From the IMG/VR virus record IMGVR_UViG_3300025128_006668, positions 61,402 to 125,401 of that record: 64,000 bases of DNA. The stretch is one strand, 5' to 3'. Positions 55,712 to 62,048 of the stretch are shown here, one piece after another (the first letter of the stretch is position 1; each line of letters begins with the position of its first letter). A model generated the notes under the pieces. That model worked only from the letters and a program-made list of their open reading frames with translations. It had not been told where the DNA came from and made no database searches. The stretch is from a virus. The translations under genes and the position numbers were made by a program.

Positions 55712-55728
55712 ATAGAAAGGTAAATAAT

Positions 55729-55935
55729 ATGATACTAATAGAAAACTTCATTGAAAACATTCCTCAAGATTGTGAGATTGCAATCGCTGGCCGTGGCGTC
55801 CGTTGTGACTGGAAATATAAAACAAAGGCAGAGCTGGTTGAGTTCGATGGCGATAGCGTTATGTTCTATGCTCCCTATGTAAAGAGATACATTCATACAG
55901 ATAAAAAAAGTATACTTTCTTACGAAATAATCTGA
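55729..55935 (+). CDS. Early hypothetical protein
   Basis: 68 aa (MILIENFIENIPQDCEIAIAG...). The ATG at 55729 follows GAAAGG by 8 bases and is preferred to the longer open frame, whose upstream part overlaps the promoter. Mixed alpha/beta, ends IHTDKKSILSYEII. No family recognised. Confidence 0.6.
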   Translation: MILIENFIENIPQDCEIAIAGRGVRCDWKYKTKAELVEFDGDSVMFYAPYVKRYIHTDKKSILSYEII

Positions 55936-55939
55936 GAGA

Positions 55940-55983
55940 ATGACCTAACGTGTCACAGCTATAGACGATAATAATAATATAAC
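55940..55983 (+). promoter_or_regulatory. Class II early promoter (inverted repeat type), copy 1
   Basis: ATGAC-N7-GTCAC (55940-55956), 9 bases, CGATA (55966), then TATAAC 12 bases after the C of CGATA (55978-55983). No -35 hexamer at normal spacing. Drives the 40-aa gene. Confidence 0.55.
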
Positions 55984-56015
55984 AAATACAACACGTTCTT
56001 GAAAGGAACAAAAAT

Positions 56016-56138
56016 ATGATTACTGAACCTACTAATGAAGACTTGAACGAAGTCGAAGAAGTGTCCACTCAAGAGTGGAACGACGCTTGCGACGTGTGGG
56101 ATTTGATGCACGACGAATACGGCCTAGCTGATATGTAG
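56016..56138 (+). CDS. Early small acidic protein
   Basis: 40 aa (MITEPTNEDLNEVEEV...). Strongly acidic, ends DEYGLADM. GAAAGGA ribosome site 8 bases before the ATG. Its stop is one base before repeat copy R1. Acidic small early proteins in phages often bind host proteins, but no target is readable. Confidence 0.55.
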   Translation: MITEPTNEDLNEVEEVSTQEWNDACDVWDLMHDEYGLADM

Positions 56139-56139
56139 T

Positions 56140-56205
56140 CTGCCATTTTGGCAGTTGGGCCGGCCCCAAATCGTTATTGAGACATAATCTCATTAACAAA
56201 AAAGA
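56140..56205 (+). repeat. Early-region cassette repeat R1
   Basis: CTGCCATTTTGGCAG, then TTGGGCCGGCCCCAA, then TTATTGAGAC...ATCTCATTAA and an A-tract. Lies between the stop of the 40-aa gene and the promoter at 56239. Confidence 0.85.
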
Positions 56206-56238
56206 TTGATAAATCCCAAGAAAATACTCAAGTATCTA

Positions 56239-56267
56239 TTGACAAGTGCCGATAAATATAGTATAGT
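56239..56267 (+). promoter_or_regulatory. Class I early promoter
   Basis: TTGACA, 17-base spacer containing GCCGATAAATA, TATAGT. Followed by GAAAGGA and the 43-aa gene. Confidence 0.8.
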
Positions 56268-56300
56268 TAAGGTATAACCAGTTAATCGAAAGGATAGAAA

Positions 56301-56432
56301 ATGATTGATAAGATGATTGAACTAAGAAAAGAATTTGGCCTGCATGGCCTAGCGATGATCTCGGCGTTTGGCGTGTTCGTCGTAGGCTGGTACGTAAAAG
56401 AATTATTAATTTATTTACAGAAAATAATGTAA
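56301..56432 (+). CDS. Early small membrane protein
   Basis: 43 aa. MIDKMIELRKEFGLHG, then a hydrophobic segment (LAMISAFGVFVVGWYV) long enough to cross the membrane once, then a short charged/hydrophobic end. GAAAGGA ribosome site. Single-span early proteins may act at the host inner membrane; role unknown. Confidence 0.55.
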   Translation: MIDKMIELRKEFGLHGLAMISAFGVFVVGWYVKELLIYLQKIM

Positions 56433-56438
56433 TTGCTA

Positions 56439-56467
56439 TTGACAAATCACGAAGTTTATGGTATAAT
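56439..56467 (+). promoter_or_regulatory. Class I early promoter
   Basis: TTGACA, 17-base spacer (variant with CGAAG in place of CGATA), TATAAT. Starts 7 bases after the stop of the previous gene. Confidence 0.8.
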
Positions 56468-56497
56468 ATAATCATGTTAAACGAAAGGAAAAACGAC

Positions 56498-56668
56498 ATG
56501 ACTAAAGCACAAGCAGAACTAAGCCTGATTAAGATTAATGCTGATATCGAAGCTAAGATTATCGAGCATAAGAATGAGCTAGGCGAGTACAATAAGAGTA
56601 TCGTTGAGGGTGAGCTAGAGTACCTCTGGAAAGTAAAGAATGCTTTAACAAAAATAATTGCAAAATAG
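56498..56668 (+). CDS. Early small helical protein
   Basis: 56 aa from the ATG at 56498, which has GAAAGGA 8 bases upstream; an ATG at 56474 lies before the ribosome site and is rejected. Predicted coiled coil (TKAQAELSLIKINADIEAKI, then ELEYLWKVKNALTK). Charged, no cysteine. Function unknown. Confidence 0.55.
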   Translation: MTKAQAELSLIKINADIEAKIIEHKNELGEYNKSIVEGELEYLWKVKNALTKIIAK

Positions 56669-56691
56669 TTAAAGATTACCCTTGACAAACG

Positions 56692-56710
56692 CCGATATAT
56701 ATAGTATAAT
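56692..56710 (+). promoter_or_regulatory. Class I early promoter (consensus)
   Basis: TTGACA at 56692, spacer with GCCGATATATATAG exactly 17 bases, TATAAT at 56705 (the hexamers as listed by position; the promoter spans both). One of the best early promoters by sequence. Confidence 0.8.
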
Positions 56711-56738
56711 GATAGTATCAAACGAAAGGAAAATTGAT

Positions 56739-56984
56739 ATGAAAATTTCAGATTTACAACCAGCCGCTTACCCACAATCGCCTTCAGTGGAAAAGCCTAA
56801 CAGTGATGCACATGCACTGTTCACTAACGACTTCAATAAGAATAGCTTCATCGAAGCTAATGGAGATGTCGAGATCGTTTGGAACGAACGATACAAATAT
56901 TGGGAAGTTCCTGCCTTTGCTGAAGGACGTGCGGCTTACTGCAAAGCTAAGCAACGTGCTTGCGATACTTGGGGATGTGAATAA
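56739..56984 (+). CDS. Early hypothetical protein
   Basis: 81 aa from the ATG after AAAGGA. Proline-rich start (QPAAYPQSPSVEKP), then FTNDFNKNSFIEANGDVEIVW and a cysteine pair near the end (YCKAKQRACDTWGCE). No family recognised. Confidence 0.6.
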   Translation: MKISDLQPAAYPQSPSVEKPNSDAHALFTNDFNKNSFIEANGDVEIVWNERYKYWEVPAFAEGRAAYCKAKQRACDTWGCE

Positions 56985-56991
56985 CCACTAC

Positions 56992-57048
56992 CTGTTTGCC
57001 TTTAGTGGGGTTACACGTGAGTTCTGTTTGCCTTTTATAGGGTTACAC
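56992..57048 (+). repeat. Direct repeat of about 25 bases
   Basis: Two copies of CTGTTTGCCTTT followed by GGGTTACAC (56992-57016 and 57024-57048), differing only in the middle. They fill the gap before the next gene and could be a binding site. Confidence 0.7.
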
Positions 57049-57063
57049 TGGAGATAAGAAAAT

Positions 57064-57231
57064 ATGGAATTTGTAGTATATAAGTCAGAGAAAGACAATA
57101 CAGGCCGATTGGTAGAGCTTGTATATAATAGACATTGTGAGCATTACGAGGTTGTTATAGATGGATTAACAGAGTTGAACTTTCAGAGATATGAACAGGC
57201 AAATTATGAATTTGAAATGGAGTGTGTATAA
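57064..57231 (+). CDS. Early hypothetical protein
   Basis: 55 aa (MEFVVYKSEKDNTGRLVELVYN...). GGAGATAAG ribosome site. Strand-rich, with His/Cys (RHCEHYE). Its stop overlaps the next start (TAATG), so the following genes form one small operon. Confidence 0.5.
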   Translation: MEFVVYKSEKDNTGRLVELVYNRHCEHYEVVIDGLTELNFQRYEQANYEFEMECV

Positions 57232-57320
57232 TGAAGGAAAAGTTTAATGAGTGGTTGTTCTGGGGAATGACTTCAGTTTGGTTAGGGTTTGGATGTTATA
57301 TTATATGGGTGACTAGATGA
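57231..57320 (+). CDS. Very small membrane peptide
   Basis: 29 aa: MKEKFNEWLFWGMTSVWLGF, then GCYIIWVTR. Almost all of it is a tryptophan-rich transmembrane helix. Coupled to both neighbours by overlapping stop and start codons, which is the main evidence that it is translated. Confidence 0.45.
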   Translation: MKEKFNEWLFWGMTSVWLGFGCYIIWVTR

Positions 57321-57433
57321 AGATGCGAAGAATTCACGCGGTACAATTAGCTAGAGAATTCAAGCGATTGGAAAAGAAGAAACCAGTACAGAAAAAGAAA
57401 GGGCTATTATCATGGCTAGGGAAACAGAAATAA
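57317..57433 (+). CDS. Very small basic protein
   Basis: 38 aa, strongly basic (KMRRIHAVQLAREFKRLEKKK). It overlaps the preceding peptide by 4 bases and the lipoprotein gene by 22. May bind nucleic acid. Weak call, based on operon structure. Confidence 0.45.
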   Translation: MKMRRIHAVQLAREFKRLEKKKPVQKKKGLLSWLGKQK

Positions 57434-57726
57434 AATCAGCGGTATTTTGCACACTGGCTCTATTGGCTGGGCTATGCTGTGCAGTATTGCTAGGGTGTAG
57501 TAGGTCAAAGGTAGAGCATGGTGCAGAGATCATAGAGCTTAAGCCGCTTGAGACACAGACGCAAGAGCTTACCATTCCTAATTACGATTATAATAAACTC
57601 TGTAAAGGATGTGGATTTACAAAAGGGACTGACTCGTGGTGTGAGCTTCATGCTAATCCATTTAGTCACCCTGATAATCCACTCATGATGTCAGAAGAAC
57701 ACTGCATTGCGATGCGAAAGAGATAG
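57412..57726 (+). CDS. Putative lipoprotein
   Basis: 104 aa. A charged start (MARETEIK) precedes a hydrophobic segment (FCTLALLAGLCCAVLLGC) ending in a lipobox-like LLGC|S. The mature part has CKGCGF and two further cysteines. Serine after the lipid cysteine would favour the outer membrane in a Gram-negative host. Early phage lipoproteins such as T5 Llp block superinfection; that role is only suggested here by class and timing. Confidence 0.6.
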   Translation: MARETEIKSAVFCTLALLAGLCCAVLLGCSRSKVEHGAEIIELKPLETQTQELTIPNYDYNKLCKGCGFTKGTDSWCELHANPFSHPDNPLMMSEEHCIAMRKR

Positions 57727-57777
57727 GGCGTGCTGTTCCGCTTCTTAATTAAATAGAGCAGATTTCCTTTCGTTGTG

Positions 57778-57818
57778 GCCTGCCGGTTGAACTTTCAGCC
57801 GGTGGGCTTTTTGTTTTT
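57778..57818 (+). terminator. Intrinsic terminator of the lipoprotein operon
   Basis: GCCTGCCGGTTGA pairs fully (with G-U pairs) with TCAGCCGGTGGGC over an ACTT loop, followed by TTTTTGTTTTT. Related in sequence to the stem-loop at 62049. Confidence 0.9.
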
Positions 57819-57855
57819 CTCAATCTAGCTTTCTTGGTTTTGCTATAAAAAATAG

Positions 57856-57909
57856 GTTTGGGGCCCGCCCGGCGCGGCTTGTTGAGACTCGATCTCAATA
57901 AGAAAAAAC
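57856..57909 (+). repeat. Early-region cassette repeat R2 (lacks the first palindrome)
   Basis: GGGGCCCGCCC core and TTGTTGAGACTCGATCTCAATAA plus an A-tract, without the CTGCCA hairpin. It follows the lipoprotein operon terminator and precedes the promoter at 57954. Confidence 0.8.
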
Positions 57910-57953
57910 TTTGCTATTTCTCCAGAATATCTAAAGGTTAGGGCTATACATGC

Positions 57954-57971
57954 CGATAATAATAGTATAGA
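57954..57971 (+). promoter_or_regulatory. Weak early promoter
   Basis: GCCGATAATAATAG and TATAGA with the same 12-base spacing as other early promoters, but no -35 hexamer. Confidence 0.45.
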
Positions 57972-57987
57972 ATGAAAGGAGAACAAT

Positions 57988-58056
57988 ATGACATTCTTAT
58001 TTTTACTTATTGGTGCTTGCTTGGTTGGTTTTCTTGGGGCAGAAGTTTTACAATAA
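57988..58056 (+). CDS. Very small hydrophobic peptide
   Basis: 22 aa (MTFLFLLIGACLVGFLGAEV then LQ). Entirely a membrane segment. GAAAGGAG ribosome site 8 bases before the ATG and a promoter just upstream make translation plausible. Function unknown. Confidence 0.4.
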   Translation: MTFLFLLIGACLVGFLGAEVLQ

Positions 58057-58072
58057 AATTCTGATTTTACTC

Positions 58073-58101
58073 TTGACAACCGGCTTAATTTATGTTATAA
58101 T
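58073..58101 (+). promoter_or_regulatory. Class I early promoter
   Basis: TTGACA, 17 bases (spacer without CGATA: ACCGGCTTAATTTATGT), TATAAT. Confidence 0.75.
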
Positions 58102-58139
58102 GTAGTTATAACGAAAGACAATTTTTTAGGAGTCTCACT

Positions 58140-58430
58140 ATGAGCGACAAACTTTTCAACGCCGAACTTCGTGACTGTGCCCGTGTTGACGAAAAGGTTT
58201 CCATCTTCGAGCATCACCGCCGTGCTATGGAAGCCGCAGAGAAACGCACCTACACTGAGGAGGAGATTGCGATGTATGAGCGAACCATCGAACTTGATGC
58301 GGAGGATCTCGCGCGTGCGCAGGGGGATTGGGAAGCCGCCGCCGATCAGGGTCATGACTGGAATGACTATGACGAAATCGACCTCTATGGTGCGGACTGG
58401 GATTCCTTCGCAGTACGTGATTGGGACTAA
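58140..58430 (+). CDS. Early acidic protein
   Basis: 96 aa. Helical (YTEEEIAMYERTIELDAEDLARAQGDW), very acidic, with aspartate/tryptophan-rich C-terminus (DWNDYDEIDLYGADWDSFAV). AGGAG ribosome site. Codons are more GC-rich than in neighbouring genes. This suggests separate origin. Highly acidic early proteins can mimic DNA; no homologue recognised. Confidence 0.6.
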   Translation: MSDKLFNAELRDCARVDEKVSIFEHHRRAMEAAEKRTYTEEEIAMYERTIELDAEDLARAQGDWEAAADQGHDWNDYDEIDLYGADWDSFAVRDWD

Positions 58431-58492
58431 CGCCCGTATGGGAACTGGCGCCGAAAGGCTAGGGTTAAGAGCTACTGCATCCCAAAGGCAAC

Positions 58493-58560
58493 CTGCCAAA
58501 ATGGCAGCTGGGGCGGGCCCAAATCGTTAATGAGACTGAATCTCAATAAGCTAAAAAAGA
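58493..58560 (+). repeat. Early-region cassette repeat R3
   Basis: CTGCCAAAATGGCAG, CTGGGGCGGGCCC, then TTAATGAGACTGAATCTCAATAA and an A-rich tail. It lies between the 96-aa gene and a class II promoter. Confidence 0.85.
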
Positions 58561-58589
58561 TTATATTATTCTGAAAAAATGTTGAGCGA

Positions 58590-58633
58590 GTGACCTAACG
58601 TGTCACGACCATGTGCGATAATATATATATAAG
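58590..58633 (+). promoter_or_regulatory. Class II early promoter, copy 2
   Basis: GTGAC-N7-GTCAC (58590-58606), 9 bases, CGATA (58616), TATAAG at 58628. Same spacing as copies at 55940 and 58805. Confidence 0.55.
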
Positions 58634-58644
58634 GAGTTAAGGAA

Positions 58645-58791
58645 ATGATGAACAACAGACAAATAGCAATAGCAAAACACAACGCGAGCAAAAAACGCTT
58701 TGCGGACATATTCACCGGATGCCTAGCACACGGCACGCTGAAGCAAACACAGAAGAAAAAAAAGACCTTCAAATTGCCAAAAAATAAATAA
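58645..58791 (+). CDS. Early small basic protein
   Basis: 48 aa (MMNNRQIAIAKHNASKKRFA...). Lysine-rich end (KQTQKKKKTFKLPKNK). AAGGA ribosome site. Possibly nucleic-acid binding. No family recognised. Confidence 0.5.
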   Translation: MMNNRQIAIAKHNASKKRFADIFTGCLAHGTLKQTQKKKKTFKLPKNK

Positions 58792-58804
58792 TCAACCGGC
58801 ACGA

Positions 58805-58848
58805 GTGACCAACCGTGTCACACGCTTAGACGATAATATATATATACA
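58805..58848 (+). promoter_or_regulatory. Class II early promoter, copy 3
   Basis: GTGAC-N7-GTCAC (58805-58821), 9 bases, CGATA (58831), TATACA at 58843. Confidence 0.55.
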
Positions 58849-58872
58849 AGAGATTAACAAAAGGAAAAACAG

Positions 58873-59094
58873 ATGAAACAATTCAACGTTCTAGCCGTCG
58901 TCCCAGTCACTCGAAAAGAAAGAACCTTTCGGAATGTTGACGCTAAAGACCTGTTCCACAACGAACACGGCGAAACATACTTCCGATACAATCGGTTGGT
59001 TAACTGGGAAGTTATCACAGCTACAGAAATCCCACAGGAAAAGTTGGATGCTGAGCTGGCATACTTTACAAAATTTGGAACTAAAAATGAATAG
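58873..59094 (+). CDS. Early hypothetical protein
   Basis: 73 aa. Strand-rich start (QFNVLAVVPVTRKERTFRNVDAKDLFHNEHGE) and a helical acidic end. AAAAGGAAAAA ribosome site. No family recognised. Confidence 0.6.
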   Translation: MKQFNVLAVVPVTRKERTFRNVDAKDLFHNEHGETYFRYNRLVNWEVITATEIPQEKLDAELAYFTKFGTKNE

Positions 59095-59103
59095 AAATAA
59101 TGC

Positions 59104-59132
59104 TTGCAATATAAAATTGCGTATGTTAAAAT
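59104..59132 (+). promoter_or_regulatory. Early promoter
   Basis: TTGCAA, 17 bases, TAAAAT, then AACGAAAGGAAA and the 78-aa gene. Starts the largest small-gene operon (59159-60207). Confidence 0.65.
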
Positions 59133-59158
59133 ATTAGTATAGAACGAAAGGAAATAAA

Positions 59159-59395
59159 ATGGCTTATACAGCATATGAAATCAGACGAACGAAAGAAACT
59201 CCAACCGGCAAGCGTCACCTAGTGCGATGCAACCGACTAGGCAAGTGGGCAATCACTAGCTGGGTAGGTTCAACCGGCTCAGCTATGGGTAGCGTTGAAT
59301 GTCAGGGTGAATATGACTATGTCATAAAGAAGTGGAAACAACTTGTCGGCGCAGAAAGTTTCGAAGCATTACGTAAATTAGCAGTAGGAGAGTGA
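59159..59395 (+). CDS. Early hypothetical protein
   Basis: 78 aa. Beta-rich (YTAYEIRRTKETPTGKRHLVR), with a glycine/serine turn (WVGSTGSAMGSVECQGE). GAAAGGAAA ribosome site. First gene of a five-gene operon. Confidence 0.6.
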   Translation: MAYTAYEIRRTKETPTGKRHLVRCNRLGKWAITSWVGSTGSAMGSVECQGEYDYVIKKWKQLVGAESFEALRKLAVGE

Positions 59396-59397
59396 AT

Positions 59398-59652
59398 ATG
59401 ATAGTTGCAGATGAAAGAGCCAAAGACGGCTTAGAGCTTTTCGACATAGACGGAACGGAATCGTTCGAGATGAAAAACGAAACGCTTCGGATGTGTGCGG
59501 ATGAAGATGGTTCGATATGGTACTCTGTGCGAGGCCTGACCATAAAAGACGCAGACGGAAATACGTTGTTTACTTTATCGTGGTCGGAGAATGGCGTTTG
59601 TGGTTCGCTATACGATGACGAGTTGACCGTTGAGATAGAGGAGGAGTTCTAA
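59398..59652 (+). CDS. Early acidic hypothetical protein
   Basis: 84 aa from the ATG at 59398 (AGGAG 7 bases upstream; an in-frame GTG at 59392 is too close to that site). Strand-rich (MCADEDGSIWYSVRGLTIKD) and acidic at the end. Its stop overlaps the next start (TAATG). Confidence 0.55.
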   Translation: MIVADERAKDGLELFDIDGTESFEMKNETLRMCADEDGSIWYSVRGLTIKDADGNTLFTLSWSENGVCGSLYDDELTVEIEEEF

Positions 59653-59816
59653 TGAGAATTTTACAAACCGATTGCACACCGGAGCAAGTACAAAAAGATT
59701 TGCCGGAGCTAGAAAGATTAAATCGTGAAGCGATGGAAACAAAAATCATGTGGGAGTTCTTCGGTGGAACAATCACACTAGAAAACGGACACAAGTATCA
59801 GGTAACAGGAGAATAG
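59652..59816 (+). CDS. Early hypothetical protein
   Basis: 54 aa (MRILQTDCTPEQVQKDLPEL...). A helix followed by a short strand pair (GGTITLENGHKYQVTGE). Coupled to the preceding gene by TAATG. No family recognised. Confidence 0.55.
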   Translation: MRILQTDCTPEQVQKDLPELERLNREAMETKIMWEFFGGTITLENGHKYQVTGE

Positions 59817-59818
59817 AC

Positions 59819-59974
59819 ATGCAAGAATATTTTGAATACCTAACTGATTTACGAGACGGTGGCACCATTAATATGATGGGAGCGCCGAGAGAACTAGAAT
59901 ATGAGTTTGGCCTAGATAGGGCAGAAGCTCGTGAAGTATTTAGCAAGTGGTGCGAATCACTGAAAGGAAATTGA
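59819..59974 (+). CDS. Early hypothetical protein
   Basis: 51 aa from the ATG at 59819 (CAGGAG 8 bases upstream). The helix-turn pattern GAPRELEYEFGLDRAEAREVFSKW resembles the DUF-type helical domains common in phage early genes that follow a GA-P-R-x-L motif. Function unknown. Confidence 0.55.
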   Translation: MQEYFEYLTDLRDGGTINMMGAPRELEYEFGLDRAEAREVFSKWCESLKGN

Positions 59975-59976
59975 GA

Positions 59977-60207
59977 ATGAGTGATTTAAGAATAATTAAA
60001 GAGCGCCGTTTCTATGACGAGCACGGAACAAAAAAGTTTGCGCTGCTTGAGGAAGGGCAGACAGTAAAGATTGACAGCCATCCGCGTTCGGGTAGCGGTC
60101 CGTTACTCTGCAGGGTGGTTAACCCGTCAGAAGCGTCTAAGGATTTTGGCGTGCGTGATGGTATGCTGGTTGAAGTTGATTGGGAAGATTTGGGGTTTGA
60201 GGAATGA
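59977..60207 (+). CDS. Early hypothetical protein
   Basis: 76 aa from the ATG at 59977, with GAAAGGAAA upstream. Beta-rich (SDLRIIKERRFYDEHGTKKF; PLLCRVVNPSE), acidic C-terminus. Its stop is directly followed by repeat R4. Confidence 0.55.
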   Translation: MSDLRIIKERRFYDEHGTKKFALLEEGQTVKIDSHPRSGSGPLLCRVVNPSEASKDFGVRDGMLVEVDWEDLGFEE

Positions 60208-60272
60208 CTGTCAAAATGGCAGTTGGGCCGGCCCCAGCGGCTTGTTGAGACTGAATCTCAATAAGAAAAAAC
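60208..60272 (+). repeat. Early-region cassette repeat R4
   Basis: CTGTCAAAATGGCAG, TTGGGCCGGCCCC, then TTGTTGAGACTGAATCTCAATAA and an A-tract. Begins on the base after a stop codon. Confidence 0.85.
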
Positions 60273-60316
60273 TTCTATCTTTTTCCCTGAAAATGACTGG
60301 ATTGGGTGGATTTCTT

Positions 60317-60345
60317 TTGCAATATATGCCGATATATATTATACT
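60317..60345 (+). promoter_or_regulatory. Early promoter
   Basis: TTGCAA, 17-base spacer with GCCGATATATAT, TATACT. The CGATA is two bases nearer the -10 than in most others. Confidence 0.7.
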
Positions 60346-60374
60346 GGAGGGGTACTCAAGAGAAAGGTAACAAT

Positions 60375-60539
60375 ATGAGCTACGAAGAAATTTATGAATC
60401 AGGCAAGACGGCAGGATACAACGGACTACCGGCAGGTAGTAATCCATACGACCGAGATTTTGAACCGGAAGAAAATAACTATTGGTTCATGGGGTGGATA
60501 GCAGTAAGACAGGGAAAAGAAACCTTAGACTTTTCCTGA
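60375..60539 (+). CDS. Early hypothetical protein
   Basis: 54 aa (MSYEEIYESGKTAGYNGLPA...) from the ATG after GAAAGG. The pattern G-x-x-A-x-x-G, then NPYD and W-x-x-G-W resembles the short ribosome-modulation-factor-like phage proteins in outline, which is only a resemblance. Confidence 0.55.
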   Translation: MSYEEIYESGKTAGYNGLPAGSNPYDRDFEPEENNYWFMGWIAVRQGKETLDFS

Positions 60540-60557
60540 AAATAATTCAGACTGCTA

Positions 60558-60586
60558 TTGACAAACGGCTAACTTTATGGTATAAT
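60558..60586 (+). promoter_or_regulatory. Class I early promoter
   Basis: TTGACA, 17 bases (AACGGCTAACTTTATGG), TATAAT, then AACGAAAGGAAA. Confidence 0.8.
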
Positions 60587-60614
60587 AGGGTTATCTTAAA
60601 CGAAAGGAAATAAG

Positions 60615-60926
60615 ATGAGCTACTTCAAATTCAGACAGAACAATTCGTTCGGTCACTTCGTCGGGACTCCGTTGGTATTTGTTCAGGCAGATAATGCCAT
60701 AGATGCCAACCGTGTTGCACAGGATCACGGTGTCTACTTCAACGGCGTAGCCGATGGCGTTGACTGTGATTGCTGTGGTGATCGTTGGTATCCTGTTCAG
60801 GATGACGACGCACAGGATCAGCCTAAATCATACGGTTATGGTGGTGGTGTTACTGTCTACAGTGACGGTGATAATTACATGGACTACAGTGGAAAAAACT
60901 GGCCTGTAAAAGTAATCCAAAAATAA
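60615..60926 (+). CDS. Conserved-type phage early protein with Cys motif
   Basis: 103 aa. DNAIDANRVAQDHGVYFNG followed by C-D-C-C-GDRWYPV, then a glycine/tyrosine section. The DCxCCGDRW pattern is known from uncharacterised proteins of large phages. GAAAGGAAA ribosome site and strong promoter. Function unknown; the cysteines may bind zinc. Confidence 0.65.
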   Translation: MSYFKFRQNNSFGHFVGTPLVFVQADNAIDANRVAQDHGVYFNGVADGVDCDCCGDRWYPVQDDDAQDQPKSYGYGGGVTVYSDGDNYMDYSGKNWPVKVIQK

Positions 60927-60939
60927 TAGTTTTTTGGGC

Positions 60940-60968
60940 TTGCAAATTGATTCCCGCTATGGTAAAAT
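60940..60968 (+). promoter_or_regulatory. Early promoter
   Basis: TTGCAA, 17 bases, TAAAAT. Followed by AAAGGAAAAG and the 120-aa gene. Confidence 0.6.
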
Positions 60969-61001
60969 CGTAGTATACAAAACAACAACAAAGGAAAAGT
61001 T

Positions 61002-61364
61002 ATGAACGAAACAACTAAAAAAATGCTCGCTGAACTAGATGCCGCTATCCTTGAGTGCCTATGGGTTCCTAATGAGTCCCTACCCGAGGAATTCCAAGAC
61101 AATCGCGAAGGCGGCAAGACGTTGAAACGACTTCACAAACAGCTTCAGCCGGAGCAGGAAGTTGACCCAAGACAGGCACACGTTGTCATATCCAATGGTC
61201 AGATTAAATACGGCAATCAGGAAAGAATCGACGTACTAAATAAATATCAGGCAGACGTTGAGGCTGGCCGTGAAATTGAATACGATGTTAACGAGTACAA
61301 GCTACATAAAAACCTTATGGCGTTTTGCTCGGCTATGAATGTTGACTTGGAGCCTGAAGAATGA
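61002..61364 (+). CDS. Early hypothetical protein
   Basis: 120 aa, mainly helical and charged (KKMLAELDAAILECLWVPNE; TLKRLHKQLQPEQEVD), tail acidic (NVDLEPEE). No family recognised. First gene of an operon running to 62044. Confidence 0.6.
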   Translation: MNETTKKMLAELDAAILECLWVPNESLPEEFQDNREGGKTLKRLHKQLQPEQEVDPRQAHVVISNGQIKYGNQERIDVLNKYQADVEAGREIEYDVNEYKLHKNLMAFCSAMNVDLEPEE

Positions 61365-61426
61365 TTGTAAAGATAATTATAATTTGCACACTAAGTTTAA
61401 TGTTTTACCCCAGCGAAGGAGTTTAA
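61361..61426 (+). CDS. Possible 21-aa hydrophobic leader peptide
   Basis: MIVKIIIICTLSLMFYPSEG then V. It starts in the stop codon of the 120-aa gene (GAATGA) and ends 2 bases before the next start. Its ribosome site is poor (GAAGA), so translation would depend on coupling. Low confidence. Confidence 0.3.
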   Translation: MIVKIIIICTLSLMFYPSEGV

Positions 61427-61428
61427 AG

Positions 61429-61710
61429 ATGTCTATAGAGATTAAAGAAGAAACATTGTTGGCAGTAGTAGAGAAGGCAATGCAATCAGACCCCATGGAA
61501 TACTGCGGTAGATTCCTAGAGGAACACAAGAGCGTAGCCGAACCACTTTCGACGCTAGCTGTCAACCTTGCCCAGTTGGTAACCGATGGTGACGACATGG
61601 AAAATCTAATAATGGCATCGACCGCAATCAGTTCCGCTATGTTCATGACTTATGAAATGGCAAACGCAGAAGTCGAAGCCAAAGAGCTAGAGGAGTTATT
61701 CGATGCGTAA
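61429..61710 (+). CDS. Early hypothetical protein
   Basis: 93 aa from the ATG at 61429 (GAAGGAG upstream), not the longer open frame. Helical (KEETLLAVVEKAMQSDPMEY; LSTLAVNLAQLVTDGDD), methionine-rich and acidic. Overlaps the next start by 8 bases. Confidence 0.6.
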   Translation: MSIEIKEETLLAVVEKAMQSDPMEYCGRFLEEHKSVAEPLSTLAVNLAQLVTDGDDMENLIMASTAISSAMFMTYEMANAEVEAKELEELFDA

Positions 61711-61864
61711 AAAAACAAAGAAATTAATTATTAAGGCCGAAGACATTAAAGTGTCAACAGGTCATCGCCAGCACTTCACTGGTACGGGAGCGTGGGACAA
61801 TCGCCCGAAACGTCAACGCACTCGATCCGCACAATCTCGGGCAACTATGAAGGAGTACCAATAA
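61703..61864 (+). CDS. Early small basic protein
   Basis: 53 aa (MRKKTKKLIIKAEDIKVSTG...). HRQHFTGTGAWDNRPKRQRTR is typical of short phage proteins of unknown function. GAGGAG ribosome site inside the preceding gene. Confidence 0.55.
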   Translation: MRKKTKKLIIKAEDIKVSTGHRQHFTGTGAWDNRPKRQRTRSAQSRATMKEYQ

Positions 61865-62044
61865 ATGGTTACTGCAATTCTAAAGGCCGGTACGCCGGTT
61901 GAGTTCACCCTCACGGGTATCGCTGGCACGGTCAAAGCGATTCAGAATGACCGAGTTCTCATTGAGAACGCTAAAGGGGAAACCCTAAACCCAAGCCTAG
62001 CCGATGTTCTGGTGATGGTCAAGTCTGGATCGTTAAAAGTATAG
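61865..62044 (+). CDS. Early hypothetical protein, small beta barrel-like
   Basis: 59 aa (MVTAILKAGTPVEFTLTGIA...). Alternating strands (GTVKAIQNDRVLIENAKGET) suggest an SH3/Sm-like small barrel. It starts right after the previous stop (TAAATG). Confidence 0.55.
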   Translation: MVTAILKAGTPVEFTLTGIAGTVKAIQNDRVLIENAKGETLNPSLADVLVMVKSGSLKV

Positions 62045-62048
62045 ACTT

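Noticed and set aside
56140-56205. Cassette repeat as intrinsic terminator
   Set aside because: The last hairpin is followed by A's, not T's, on the plus strand, and on the minus strand the T-run precedes the hairpin.
56236-56775. 179-codon open frame on the minus strand across early promoters
   Set aside because: It is hydrophobic and Ser/Leu-rich from antisense AT-rich DNA, and it covers two clear promoters and two plus-strand genes.
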